IMG/VR virus record: IMGVR_UViG_3300009124_000005
Location: 1-64,000 of that record
Source: a virus
DNA: 64,000 bases
Direction: 5' to 3' (one strand)
Each line of letters starts with the position of its first letter. The stretch's first letter is position 1. The position numbers were made by a program, and so were the translations under genes. This document shows positions 1 through 8,198 of this stretch, piece after piece. Below the pieces are notes generated by a model, which saw nothing but the letters and a program-made list of their open reading frames with translations, ran no database searches and had not been told where the DNA came from.

Positions 1-2094
1 CCTAACTATCAGTTCGTTGCTGCACGTTTGCTGTTGTTTGGTCTCCGAAAGGAATCATTCCATAAAAATATTTGGAAAGAAGGAATGCCTTCTGTCTTTG
101 ATGTTGCTGCATATAATTCTACCATTAATAAAGTCTACGATGAAGAAATCCTAGATAAATATAGTGATGAAGATTGGATTAAAATTAATTCATGGATTGA
201 TCATGATCGTGACTACTTGTTTACCTATGCTGGTTTACGTCAGGTAGTAGATAAGTATTTGGTTCAAGATCGTAGTGCTGGAGATGTTTACGAGACACCC
301 CAGTACATGTATATGATGATTGCATTAACTCTCTTTGCAGAGTATCCCCTTTCGACGAGACTCGATTATGTCAGACGATACTACGACGCAATCAGCAAGC
401 ACAAAATCAACATTCCCACACCTATCATGGCGGGAGTGCGAACTCCACTTCGACAATTTGCTAGCTGTGTGCTTGTTGATAGCGATGACTCCCTCGATAG
501 TATCTTTTCTAGTGACATGGCGATTGGCCGCTACGTTGCTCAACGTGCAGGAATCGGTATCAACGCAGGCAGAATCCGTGGCATCAACAGTAAAATCAGA
601 GGCGGAGAAGTTCAACACACAGGTGTTGTCCCTTTCCTTAAAAAGTTTGAATCGACTGTCAGATGCTGTACACAGAATGGCATTAGGGGTGGAAGCGCGA
701 CTGTACACTTCCCAATCTGGCACCAAGAGATAGAAGATATTATTGTTCTCAAGAACAATAAAGGTTCCGAAGACAATCGAGTGAGGAAACTTGACTACTC
801 AATCCAAATTTCAAAACTTTTCTACGAACGTTTCATTGCGAATGGGGAGATTAGCTTATTCTCACCGCATGACGTACCAGGTCTCTATGACGCTTTTGGT
901 ACTGATGCATTTGACGCTTGCTATGTGGACTATGAATCAGATCAGTCTGTTCCAAGAAAGACTATCAGCGCACAAAAACTCATTCTGGATATTCTAAAGG
1001 AGAGAGCAGAGACTGGTCGTTTGTATCTTATGAACATCGACCACTGCAACAGTCACTCTTCCTTCAAGGATAAGGTTACTATGAGTAACCTGTGTCAGGA
1101 GATCACACTTCCCACAGATCCACTGACTCACATTGATGGTGAAGGAGAGATTGCTTTATGTATTCTATCTGCTGTCAATGTTGGTAAACTAAAGTCTCTT
1201 GATGAGATGGAAGAGTTATGTGACCTTGCTGTTCGTGGTCTCGAAGAACTCATTGACTACCAACAGTATCCTGTAAAGGCAGCAGAAGCGTCTACAATCA
1301 ATCGCAGATCTCTTGGAGTGGGGTTTATTGGTCTCGCCCATTACCTTGCCAAGCAGGGGTGTATGTATGATTCTCCAGAGACTGTGAAAGTAGTTCATGA
1401 ACTTACAGAATCATTCCAATATAATCTACTCAAAGCATCTAACAATATTGCAAAAGAGAAAGGACCCTGTGGTTACTTTGATCGCACTAAATATGCAGAA
1501 GGCATTCTGCCGATTGATACTTATAAAAAAGATGTTGATGAACTGGTTGCGCCAGAGTATAACTATGATTGGGAAACTTTACGAACCGACATTCGAGCAC
1601 ACGGACTTCGACATAGCACGTTGTCCGCACAGATGCCATCGGAAAGCAGTTCCGTTGTGTCAAATGCAACCAATGGAATCGAACCACCTAGAGGATACTT
1701 GTCCGTTAAGAAAAGCAAGAAGGGACCCCTTAAACAGATTGTTCCACAGTATAACACCCTTAAGAGTAGTTACACTCTCCTTTGGGATATGCCTAGTAAT
1801 ACAGGTTATATTAATGTTGTCGCAGTAATGCAGAAGTTTTTCGACCAGGCAATCTCTGGTAACTGGAGTTACAATCCATCTAACTACGAGAACAATGAAG
1901 TTCCTGTTTCAGTTATGGCAGGTGATTTCCTGAATACATATAAGTATGGGTGGAAGACATCTTATTATCAGAACACTTACGACAATAAAAACGATGAGGT
2001 AGAAGAAGAAGTCGAAAAGAAACAAAGCATTGAAGACTTATTAACACAAATTTTAGACACCGAGGAAGAAGCCTGTGACAGTTGCGCGATTTAG
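1..2094 (+). CDS. nrdA: Ribonucleotide reductase class I alpha subunit (5' end missing)
   Basis: Catalytic large subunit that reduces ribonucleotides for phage DNA synthesis. The reading frame is open from the first base, so the true start lies left of the window. Cysteine codons at about 466 (ASCVLV), 1093 (NLCQE, with the active-site Asn and Glu) and 1159 (LCILSA) match the E. coli C225/C439/C462 triad. The KTSYYQN motif near the C-terminus holds the radical-relay tyrosine pair, and the chain ends CDSCAI, the C-terminal redox CxxC. nrdB follows directly. No inactivating change is seen. Confidence 0.96.
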   Translation, partial: PNYQFVAARLLLFGLRKESFHKNIWKEGMPSVFDVAAYNSTINKVYDEEILDKYSDEDWIKINSWIDHDRDYLFTYAGLRQVVDKYLVQDRSAGDVYETPQYMYMMIALTLFAEYPLSTRLDYVRRYYDAISKHKINIPTPIMAGVRTPLRQFASCVLVDSDDSLDSIFSSDMAIGRYVAQRAGIGINAGRIRGINSKIRGGEVQHTGVVPFLKKFESTVRCCTQNGIRGGSATVHFPIWHQEIEDIIVLKNNKGSEDNRVRKLDYSIQISKLFYERFIANGEISLFSPHDVPGLYDAFGTDAFDACYVDYESDQSVPRKTISAQKLILDILKERAETGRLYLMNIDHCNSHSSFKDKVTMSNLCQEITLPTDPLTHIDGEGEIALCILSAVNVGKLKSLDEMEELCDLAVRGLEELIDYQQYPVKAAEASTINRRSLGVGFIGLAHYLAKQGCMYDSPETVKVVHELTESFQYNLLKASNNIAKEKGPCGYFDRTKYAEGILPIDTYKKDVDELVAPEYNYDWETLRTDIRAHGLRHSTLSAQMPSESSSVVSNATNGIEPPRGYLSVKKSKKGPLKQIVPQYNTLKSSYTLLWDMPSNTGYINVVAVMQKFFDQAISGNWSYNPSNYENNEVPVSVMAGDFLNTYKYGWKTSYYQNTYDNKNDEVEEEVEKKQSIEDLLTQILDTEEEACDSCAI

Positions 2095-2122
2095 AGTGGA
2101 AGAACCAAAACAGATTGAAGGT

Positions 2123-3253
2123 ATGACAGTGTTTAACACTAATAAAGTCGATACCACTAAACAAAAAATGTTTTTTGGTGCTCCACTTGGAGTCCAAAGA
2201 TACGATCAGTTTAAGTATCCAGTATTCGATAAACTAACCCAGACACAACTGGGTTATTTTTGGAGACCAGAAGAAATATCATTACAAAAAGATCGTGCAG
2301 ACTATCAAACATTACGCCCCGAGCAAAAGCACATTTTCACTGCCAACCTTAAGTACCAGATCCTCCTGGATAGTGTACAAGGGCGTGGTCCTGGGATGGC
2401 TTTTGCACCTTATTGTTCTCTACCCGAGCTTGAAGGGGCAATGAATATCTGGCAGACTATGGAGATGATCCACAGTCGGTCCTACACATACATCATTAAG
2501 AATGTGTACCCAGATCCTACCGAAGTTCTTGATACTATTGTTGATGATGAGAAAATTCTTGCTCGTGCTAAAAGTGTGACTGCATCATACGATGATTTCC
2601 TACAAGCAGCACAAGAATGGGGTGCTGGTAATCAATGGGAACATGCACTTGATAAAGTTCCTACAGCACAGTATGAACTGCGTGAACTTAAGAGAAAACT
2701 TTATAGGGCAATGGTTAATGTATACATTCTTGAGGGTATTCGTTTTTACGTTAGTTTTGCATGTTCCTTTGCTTTTGGCGAACTTAAAATAATGGAAGGC
2801 AATGCCAAGATCATTGGTCTGATTGCTCGTGACGAGTCACAACACATGACTATTTCTCAAAATGTTATTAAGAAATGGTTGGAAGGCGATGACCCAGAGA
2901 TGCGTGAGATTGCTAAAGAAGAAGAGCAAAACATTATTCAAATGTTCCGCGACTGTGTGGAAGAAGAAAAGAACTGGGCAGAGTATCTGTTCAAAGATGG
3001 CAGCATGATCGGACTGAATGACAAACTGCTCTCCAAGTATGTTGAGTGGGTTGCTAACCGTCGTATGAAATCTATTGGTTTAAAACCAGCATATGATGTT
3101 GCTGCTAGTAATAATCCACTACCATGGACAGAGCACTGGTTGAACTCCAAGTCTATGCAGGTGGCACCACAAGAGACAGAGGTTGAGTCCTATGTTATTG
3201 GTGGTATCAAACAAGATGTTAGTGAGAAAACATTCTCGGGATTTAAATTATGA
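2123..3253 (+). CDS. nrdB: Ribonucleotide reductase class I beta subunit
   Basis: Diiron/tyrosyl-radical subunit paired with NrdA. EMIHSRSYTY carries the iron ligands E and H and the radical tyrosine, spaced as in E. coli E115-H118-Y122; RDESQHM carries the E238/H241 equivalents. The start is set at the ATG preceded by GAAGG (MTVFNTNKVD); an in-frame GTG at 2075 would overlap nrdA by 20 nt and lacks a good ribosome site. 376 residues is normal for the family. The stop overlaps the next gene as ATGA. Confidence 0.94.
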   Translation: MTVFNTNKVDTTKQKMFFGAPLGVQRYDQFKYPVFDKLTQTQLGYFWRPEEISLQKDRADYQTLRPEQKHIFTANLKYQILLDSVQGRGPGMAFAPYCSLPELEGAMNIWQTMEMIHSRSYTYIIKNVYPDPTEVLDTIVDDEKILARAKSVTASYDDFLQAAQEWGAGNQWEHALDKVPTAQYELRELKRKLYRAMVNVYILEGIRFYVSFACSFAFGELKIMEGNAKIIGLIARDESQHMTISQNVIKKWLEGDDPEMREIAKEEEQNIIQMFRDCVEEEKNWAEYLFKDGSMIGLNDKLLSKYVEWVANRRMKSIGLKPAYDVAASNNPLPWTEHWLNSKSMQVAPQETEVESYVIGGIKQDVSEKTFSGFKL

Positions 3254-3480
3254 CAATGAGACAACAAACTAATCCTGCGATTGGTAATTATCTGACTCAA
3301 ATGGAAAAAAGAAACCCTGTTCAGAAACCAGTTTACTGGTGGAACAGGCAGAACGAAGATGAGTTTATCAAAACCATCCAAGCATTCCTTTGGGCCAATG
3401 ACATTCCACCCAACAGCGTCAACTGGATGAAGCTTCTGAAGGGTGAGTATATTCCTGCCCCAGAAGAGATTGAAGAATGA
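3250..3480 (+). CDS. Small conserved phage protein, unknown function
   Basis: 76 residues, soluble, aromatic-rich (KPVYWWNRQNEDEF), with an acidic C-terminus. I do not recognise a family. It overlaps nrdB by ATGA and is itself overlapped by ATGA with the next short frame, so it is probably translationally coupled in the nrd operon. Confidence 0.8.
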   Translation: MTMRQQTNPAIGNYLTQMEKRNPVQKPVYWWNRQNEDEFIKTIQAFLWANDIPPNSVNWMKLLKGEYIPAPEEIEE

Positions 3481-3656
3481 ACTTTGTATACAGGTGGTTA
3501 CATGGCATTAGAGTGGAGAGAGAAACTGCTCGCAACAAACCTGCCCAATCAGGAGGAGAGAGACCTCCTGTCAAGAGGACCGAGCAGTCTGGCACAAGCG
3601 TGGAAACTCGGAGCAATGAAGTACAGATACAGATACCTGATCCGTGGGACCGATGA
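3477..3656 (+). CDS. Short ATGA-coupled protein (59 aa), unknown
   Basis: Frame beginning MNFVYRWLHGIRVERE and ending IPDPWDR. Its start overlaps the previous stop as ATGA and its own stop overlaps the nuclease start at 3653 as ATGA, giving an unbroken coupled chain nrdB-76 aa-59 aa-nuclease. A competing +1 frame (3502-3672, MALEWREKLL) covers almost the same bases and has an AGGTGG before its ATG, but it does not fit the chain. The ATGA series is the main reason for preferring this frame; homology could not be checked. Confidence 0.6.
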   Translation: MNFVYRWLHGIRVERETARNKPAQSGGERPPVKRTEQSGTSVETRSNEVQIQIPDPWDR

Positions 3657-3985
3657 AGACACAGAGTGCTAAAGCGAAAGGTCGTAACTTACAGAAGTGG
3701 GTGAGACAAATGTTGATCGAGATGCTTGATGTCCATCCAGAGGACATTGAGTCTCGGTCTATGGGTGCAGGTGGTGAAGACCTGATAATGGCACGAGCTG
3801 CTAGACAAAAGTTCCCACACTCGATAGAATGTAAGAACGTTGAACGACTCAATGTCTGGGATGCATACGAACAGGCAGCATCAAACTGTGGTGACTATGA
3901 ACCTATCGTAGTCATGAAAAAGAATAGGAAGAAACCTTTAGTGGTTGTTGATGCAGAATACTTCATCGGACTCTTTAATAAATAA
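3653..3985 (+). CDS. Putative PD-(D/E)XK endonuclease
   Basis: 110 residues. RSMGAGGEDLIMARAARQ followed by SIECKN fits the GED ... (E)xK core of small restriction-like or Holliday-resolvase-like nucleases. The start is the ATG at 3653 that overlaps the preceding stop; an upstream in-frame ATG at 3644 is possible. It sits at the end of the nrd cluster, consistent with a DNA-metabolism role. The substrate is unknown. Confidence 0.65.
   Translation: MKTQSAKAKGRNLQKWVRQMLIEMLDVHPEDIESRSMGAGGEDLIMARAARQKFPHSIECKNVERLNVWDAYEQAASNCGDYEPIVVMKKNRKKPLVVVDAEYFIGLFNK
3977..3984 (+). promoter_or_regulatory. Late promoter box AATAAATA
   Basis: T4-type late -10 box 20 nt before the ATG at 4005, the same spacing seen before 36039 and 40035. 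Confidence 0.5.
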
Positions 3986-4004
3986 TAGAATAGAGGATTA
4001 TATT

Positions 4005-4169
4005 ATGCCGCGATCACAGTTGACCAAGAATGATATCCTGGCAAAAGTTTATCAAATGAAAACAGATTTATATTCTGACGCTCATAAAGATAAGACAGGT
4101 CAATGGCATGATGGTGCTCATCATTTCTTAAACAAAGTATTAGATGCTCTCAATGAATATAGATGTTGA
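4005..4169 (+). CDS. Small conserved phage protein (54 aa), unknown
   Basis: MPRSQLTKNDILAKVYQMK... hydrophilic, helical. The start is chosen at the ATG after AGAGGA and a late box; longer in-frame starts would run into the nuclease gene. Overlaps the next short gene by 17 nt. Confidence 0.7.
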   Translation: MPRSQLTKNDILAKVYQMKTDLYSDAHKDKTGQWHDGAHHFLNKVLDALNEYRC

Positions 4170-4293
4170 GATTAAAAAACTATTAGAACGAGTCAGACGC
4201 ATGAAAAATGATATGCTGTTTGAAGAACCATGCCCCATTTATGAAGCAGACGTTGACGATTGGGAAGACTTCTGGTATAATAAAGACAAATAA
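4153..4293 (+). CDS. Small acidic protein (46 aa), unknown
   Basis: MNIDVEIKKLLERVRRMKND followed by an acidic tail with DWEDFWYNK. It overlaps the previous gene and a sigma-70-like promoter (4253-4281) is embedded in its 3' end. No family recognised. Confidence 0.6.
   Translation: MNIDVEIKKLLERVRRMKNDMLFEEPCPIYEADVDDWEDFWYNKDK
4253..4281 (+). promoter_or_regulatory. Sigma-70-like promoter before metalloprotease gene
   Basis: TTGACG, 17-bp spacer, TATAAT; ends 24 nt before the ATG at 4305. Confidence 0.7.
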
Positions 4294-4304
4294 TTAATCA
4301 CTTT

Positions 4305-4976
4305 ATGATCAAAACATTATTTGCAGCACTTGCTGCATCTGCCTTGCTTATTCCTGCACAAGCAGAACCAATTAGAGAAAGTGACTACAATACACCACAT
4401 GCCATGGGATGTATGCTCCTTGGTGAATGCACTGGTGGTGTCAATAAAGTATACTCGATTCTTGATATCTCATCGGAGTATGATAACGAAGAAAAATTCA
4501 CTGGTGTTACTGGTGAGTTTCATAATATGTTACATTCACTCAATCAAGTTGGTGTGAATGTATTTCTTGCTGACAGTAAGTATTTTCCAGCAGGACATCG
4601 TGGTGTCTATCATACTTTATCTAATAACTTCTTCCTGAATAAGGATTACATGGGACAACCTAATGTTCTCATGATGGTAATGCGTCACGAAGGATGGCAC
4701 GCAGCACAAGATTGTATGGCAGGTACGATTGACAACAGTCTGATTGCTATCATCAAACCAGAGGATGAAGTTCCAATGATCTGGCGTGTAATGGCAGAGC
4801 GTACATATCCTACTAATGCTGTACCATGGGAAGCAGAAGCAGGTTGGGCAGGTAGAACTGAAAATATGACAATGAATGCTCTTGCTGCTTGTGCTGGTGG
4901 TAATATGTGGGAAATATACCCTCCCACTCCTTTGACACGTAAGTATCTGGTAGACTTCGGATACATTAAAGAGTAA
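4305..4976 (+). CDS. Exported HExxH zinc-metallopeptidase-like protein
   Basis: 223 residues. MIKTLFAALAASALLIPAQA is a clear Sec signal peptide. MRHEGWHAAQD (about residue 125-135) gives HEGWH, the HExxH zinc motif, and VPWEAEAGWAG about 45 residues later offers a glutamate as a gluzincin-type third ligand. The mature protein would act outside the cytoplasm, perhaps on the host envelope. It has its own promoter and heads a run of small membrane/secreted proteins. The peptidase assignment rests on motif geometry only. Confidence 0.6.
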   Translation: MIKTLFAALAASALLIPAQAEPIRESDYNTPHAMGCMLLGECTGGVNKVYSILDISSEYDNEEKFTGVTGEFHNMLHSLNQVGVNVFLADSKYFPAGHRGVYHTLSNNFFLNKDYMGQPNVLMMVMRHEGWHAAQDCMAGTIDNSLIAIIKPEDEVPMIWRVMAERTYPTNAVPWEAEAGWAGRTENMTMNALAACAGGNMWEIYPPTPLTRKYLVDFGYIKE

Positions 4977-5167
4977 TGTATACCATCTGGATCCATGTTA
5001 AGGCATTCTTTGCTGTTGTGGTCGTGAGTTGTGCTCACCCTGATAACTGGCAGCAATGTATTAGGGTGGACCAGTGGTTGATTCCTGATTTAGTGCATGC
5101 TTGGCAGATTAAAACTGGTGAGCATGTACCTTATCAGCAAGAGAAAGACTATCTATTAAATAAATAG
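4976..5167 (+). CDS. Small lipoprotein-like protein (63 aa)
   Basis: N-terminal hydrophobic stretch IWIHVKAFFAVVVVSC followed by AHPDN; VVSC resembles a lipobox, so it may be a short lipoprotein. Start overlaps the metallopeptidase stop as TAATG. Unknown function; a spanin-like role is only a guess from size and context. Confidence 0.65.
   Translation: MYTIWIHVKAFFAVVVVSCAHPDNWQQCIRVDQWLIPDLVHAWQIKTGEHVPYQQEKDYLLNK
5159..5166 (+). promoter_or_regulatory. Late promoter box AATAAATA
   Basis: 21 nt before the ATG at 5188, overlapping the upstream stop; followed by a small hairpin AGAGC-CTA-GCTCT. Confidence 0.5.
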
Positions 5168-5187
5168 AAGAGCCTAGCTCTTTATTC

Positions 5188-5478
5188 ATGGAATCAAATC
5201 CACAGAAGAAAGAGGAAATCAAAAAGGAAAATAAATTTGAGTGGGCGGATGAGGGTGTATCAACTCTCGTCCGAGTTATTATTCTTGGATGGTCAGCAGC
5301 AATTCTGACCCTTAATTATGTAACTGTTCCTGGTATTCCTCAAAAAAACATCGATCCAACTTTTATTGCCAGCGTGTTCACGGGGACGCTTGCGACGTTC
5401 GGTGTCGTTGCGTCTAAAAAGAAAGACGATTCAAAAGAAGCACCTACATTGGAGAAGAAAGATGCAAAAATTGATTAA
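5188..5478 (+). CDS. Small two-span membrane protein, holin-like
   Basis: 96 residues: charged N-terminus (KKEEIKKENK), hydrophobic VRVIILGWSAAILTLNYV (about 28-45), second hydrophobic segment FIASVFTGTLATFGVVA (about 58-75), then a Lys/Asp-rich tail. Size and topology fit a holin, and a lysozyme gene lies 3 kb away, but no holin family is recognised. Confidence 0.65.
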   Translation: MESNPQKKEEIKKENKFEWADEGVSTLVRVIILGWSAAILTLNYVTVPGIPQKNIDPTFIASVFTGTLATFGVVASKKKDDSKEAPTLEKKDAKID

Positions 5479-5698
5479 TGGTGTAGCGTTGTTATCTGGT
5501 TTAGTTTCTTTAGCTGTCTTAGGGGGTGGTGCTTATCTTTACGTTCAAAAGGATACATTAATTGAAGGTGCTAGGGAGAAAGCAACTGCTGCTATCACTG
5601 AAGCAATCACAGAAGCACTACCAGGAATGATAGATGCTGCAATGCCAGAAGTACCTGAACTGCCTGGTGCAACTGGTGGTGTTATTCCTGGTATGTAA
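5462..5698 (+). CDS. Membrane-anchored small protein (78 aa)
   Basis: One N-terminal hydrophobic segment (GVALLSGLVSLAVLGGGAYLYV), then an amphipathic Ala/Glu helix and a Pro/Gly-rich end. The start is the ATG at 5462, overlapping the previous gene by 17 nt. Unknown function. Confidence 0.65.
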   Translation: MQKLINGVALLSGLVSLAVLGGGAYLYVQKDTLIEGAREKATAAITEAITEALPGMIDAAMPEVPELPGATGGVIPGM

Positions 5699-5700
5699 TC

Positions 5701-6501
5701 ATGGAAATTAAGAGTATCCAACCAATTGATATTAATATTAGAGAGTTGGATATTCCTGATATTGATATATGGGAAGTGCCTAATAGAGGAACTCCTTCTA
5801 TAAACACAGTACCAGTTACTGTGGAATTAGGCACACCCATTGTTAATATTCCTGGTTGTGTGGAAGCGAATACTGCAAACAATAATAATGAAAACTTATT
5901 AGTTGATGATGATCCAGTAGTTATTTGTGATGCTGGTATGCCATCTTTTGGGGCGTTAGATTATAATAAAGAGGACTTAACATTTACTGGTCCTCCAGTA
6001 CAGCCTCCTAAACTTGATACTGACAGTCCAGATAATTTGGAGCCCGCTCCTCAATCTACGACACCACCGCCACCTACTCCCCCAGCAAGCATTCAGTGTC
6101 CTACTCAAGAACAGTTATCTAAAGAACCCGTGGGGTTCCTGTTTGATAGTGGACGCAAAGAAATATTAGGATACAAGTTGGTTGGAGACCAATGTATCCG
6201 AGAGATAGGTGATGTACCTATCATTACACAAGTATTAAATGGATTACCCCCAACTGGTGTTGTTATCACCACTGGGGGTATTGCTGTAGTTGCTACTACA
6301 TCAGCACTGCTTGCCAAACCATTCTTTGACATTCTTCTAAAGGTAATCAAACCTACAGTTAAGAAAGTTCTGAAGAAGGTTGCTGCTATTCGGGGGAAGA
6401 AACTGAAGGTCTTGTCTGTAGAGGACCGCCGAGCAGAACAGAGGGATCGTAATCAAGCGATTGCAAAGTTGAAGTCTGTGAAGGCGAAGACGAAGAAGTA
6501 G
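5701..6501 (+). CDS. Proline-rich protein with C-terminal membrane segment and basic tail
   Basis: 266 residues: a beta-like, Asp/Pro/Thr-rich N-terminal two thirds with a PPPPTPP linker, a hydrophobic GVVITTGGIAVVATTSALLA segment near residue 185-205, then a very basic C-terminus (KKVLKKVAAIRGKKLK ... KAKTKK). It ends head-on against the minus-strand gene at 6386, overlapping it by 116 nt. Conserved-looking cyanophage protein, not assigned. Confidence 0.7.
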   Translation: MEIKSIQPIDINIRELDIPDIDIWEVPNRGTPSINTVPVTVELGTPIVNIPGCVEANTANNNNENLLVDDDPVVICDAGMPSFGALDYNKEDLTFTGPPVQPPKLDTDSPDNLEPAPQSTTPPPPTPPASIQCPTQEQLSKEPVGFLFDSGRKEILGYKLVGDQCIREIGDVPIITQVLNGLPPTGVVITTGGIAVVATTSALLAKPFFDILLKVIKPTVKKVLKKVAAIRGKKLKVLSVEDRRAEQRDRNQAIAKLKSVKAKTKK

Positions 6502-7315
6502 GTCTGGGAATAGAATGTACGTGCGGTGCGATAGCATTCTTATTCATAACAATAACATCAGCACAGACATTCGCATACTTACTACCAGGTCGGAAAATAA
6601 TTCCTTCCTTCATTAGTGTACCACAATTTTTAAGACGAGCAATCTCAAAGTCTAATCTTTTATTTGCAGTAAGTTGTTTCATCATTGCGATGTTAGAAGA
6701 TGCTGCTTCCTTGCATAATGCTTGTAAGTTTTTATCTGTAGGTGTGCTCCATGTCATAGAGAAACCTACACCTAAACTGTAGTTATCCTTCTGTCCTGTC
6801 CTAGTCCTTTTGTTGAAAATAATATCTCCAGGATTATCAATACGACCATCCCCTATTGCATTCCCGTCAGCATCGAAGGCACCGACGTTATCAGCAACAT
6901 CATATACTGGGTCGTTAAAATAATCTTCATATGGTTTAGAAGCAGAGACACTTCCTGTTACATACGGTGTAAAGTTGCGAGTGGGACCTTGACATGATAT
7001 ACCATTTCCATATGTGTTTGTAATGTATGGTCCCTGAAGGACCTGTATAGCTTGGTTTGTAACGGAGCCTGAAGAGTTAGCAACAGGATTAGCAGTAGCA
7101 GACACACCACCAACAGTTTCAGCATAAGAAGGATTAGCGAATAATAAAGTTACTGTGAGAAGATACTTGTGGTATCGGTTATGCTTATAACCTCGGTTTC
7201 TCTTTGAATAATTGTTTGATTGCTTAAACCAGGACCGCGATAAGTTTCTGTGAACTGAAACGCTGCTCCTGGGGTTGTTTGTGTGAACGATGGCTTGCTT
7301 GCTACACCTGTCCAT
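6386..7315 (-). CDS. Exported protein with internal signal sequence; start unresolved
   Basis: The conserved-looking part begins KYLLTVTLLFANPSYAETVGG, a typical signal peptide with AYA-like cleavage, at about nt 7165; the mature part has cysteines (ISCQGP, ALCKEA, LKNCG, NVCADV). The frame has no ATG, GTG or TTG near this signal peptide; the only ATG is at 7315, 50 codons upstream, deep inside the previous gene. Either translation starts at a non-standard codon, a frameshift from the 7150-7596 gene delivers ribosomes, or the original start was lost. The C-terminus is Ser/Pro-rich and overlaps the convergent plus-strand gene. Confidence 0.65.
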   Translation of the reverse strand: MDRCSKQAIVHTNNPRSSVSVHRNLSRSWFKQSNNYSKRNRGYKHNRYHKYLLTVTLLFANPSYAETVGGVSATANPVANSSGSVTNQAIQVLQGPYITNTYGNGISCQGPTRNFTPYVTGSVSASKPYEDYFNDPVYDVADNVGAFDADGNAIGDGRIDNPGDIIFNKRTRTGQKDNYSLGVGFSMTWSTPTDKNLQALCKEAASSNIAMMKQLTANKRLDFEIARLKNCGTLMKEGIIFRPGSKYANVCADVIVMNKNAIAPHVHSIPRPTSSSSPSQTSTLQSLDYDPSVLLGGPLQTRPSVSSPE

Positions 7316-7596
7316 GATGATGTCACTCCATTAATAGTTACATTGCTAGCACCTGGTTGTGGTGATAAATTACCAGATGCTGTGACACCAGAACCAGTAG
7401 CAGAGTACTGGTATCCAGTGTTATAGTCCATCGAGTTGATGGTCTCGGTTATCTTTTGTGTCGTTTCTGTCCTGCTCGTCATTGAGCCCTGTGTGAAGTT
7501 TGGGACCACGGGGACCGCCAGGGCAACGGCAGGAATAAGACTTACTCCCACCGCAGACATCACAATATATATGATTTTCCTTCCAAAAAGGGTCAT
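7150..7596 (-). CDS. Exported protein (148 aa), unknown
   Basis: Signal peptide RKIIYIVMSAVGVSLIPAVALA, then a Thr/Ser/Gly-rich beta-like domain. Start at the ATG preceded by AGGAG with 8-nt spacing; the in-frame GTG at 7605 is too close to that site. The AGGAG overlaps the stop of the upstream gene, so the two are coupled. Middle gene of three exported proteins on this strand. Confidence 0.75.
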   Translation of the reverse strand: MTLFGRKIIYIVMSAVGVSLIPAVALAVPVVPNFTQGSMTSRTETTQKITETINSMDYNTGYQYSATGSGVTASGNLSPQPGASNVTINGVTSSWTGVASKPSFTQTTPGAAFQFTETYRGPGLSNQTIIQRETEVISITDTTSIFSQ

Positions 7597-7607
7597 CTCT
7601 AACACTC

Positions 7608-8114
7608 CTAGTCAATGACAGTGATCTCGCTTACGAATTGTCCAGTTGCAGTCGTGCCAGCTCCACCAGCCGTCACGCTAATAGCACCAGTGGTGCCTAC
7701 AGTACCTGCTAGAGAACCAGCAGTTCCAGCTGTGTAAGAAGTAATTGAACCGAAGTTAGGAACAGTTCCTACAGTAGGAGATGCAGTTGGGATTGCATCA
7801 CCTTGTGTATAAGAAGCAGTGAATGAGAATGCTTCGCCAGATGTTGCTTGAGATGCAGTAACAACACTAGAAGAACCAGTAAAACCATCGCTGGTCATCA
7901 GCACAGCATTGCCAATAACACCAGCATTGCTGCCATCGCTAGTAGTTACATTACTGCCAGAGATAGACATGCCATGACCAACTCTCGTTGCAGTAGACCT
8001 TGCAGCATCAACAGTAAGTTGAACGGATGAAGCATGTTTTGTAACGATACCACCTGCATTTGCAGCAGATGTTGTCATCAGAACCATTCCAAAAGCAAGT
8101 AATGCTTTTTTCAT
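7608..8114 (-). CDS. Exported Ser/Thr/Gly-rich protein (168 aa), unknown
   Basis: MKKALLAFGMVLMTTSAANA is a signal peptide; the rest is low-complexity Gly/Ser/Thr/Ala beta-like sequence. A late box 26 nt upstream supports this ATG over the longer frame to 8168. First gene of a three-gene minus-strand late unit of exported proteins; function not recognised. Confidence 0.75.
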   Translation of the reverse strand: MKKALLAFGMVLMTTSAANAGGIVTKHASSVQLTVDAARSTATRVGHGMSISGSNVTTSDGSNAGVIGNAVLMTSDGFTGSSSVVTASQATSGEAFSFTASYTQGDAIPTASPTVGTVPNFGSITSYTAGTAGSLAGTVGTTGAISVTAGGAGTTATGQFVSEITVID

Positions 8115-8139
8115 GAAACAAATAGAATAGAATATAAAA

Positions 8140-8147
8140 TATTTATA
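8140..8147 (-). promoter_or_regulatory. Late promoter box TATAAATA (minus strand)
   Basis: Reverse complement of TATTTATA, 26-33 nt upstream of the ATG at 8114; drives the exported-protein unit. Confidence 0.65.
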
Positions 8148-8156
8148 CGATGGGGC

Positions 8157-8185
8157 TTGACGCGACATACATACTGTGTTACTAT
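8157..8185 (+). promoter_or_regulatory. Sigma-70-like promoter before lysozyme gene
   Basis: TTGACG, 17 bp, TACTAT, ending 13 nt before the ATG at 8199; divergent from the late promoter at 8140. Confidence 0.6.
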
Positions 8186-8198
8186 GTGATCTGTCGCA

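Noticed and set aside
325-733. Open frames on both strands inside nrdA
   Set aside because: Shadows of the conserved nrdA frame with no ribosome sites or recognisable motifs.
3502-3672. Open frame MALEWREKLL with AGGTGG before the ATG
   Set aside because: Covers almost the same bases as the 59-residue frame, which alone fits the ATGA chain; treated as a shadow.
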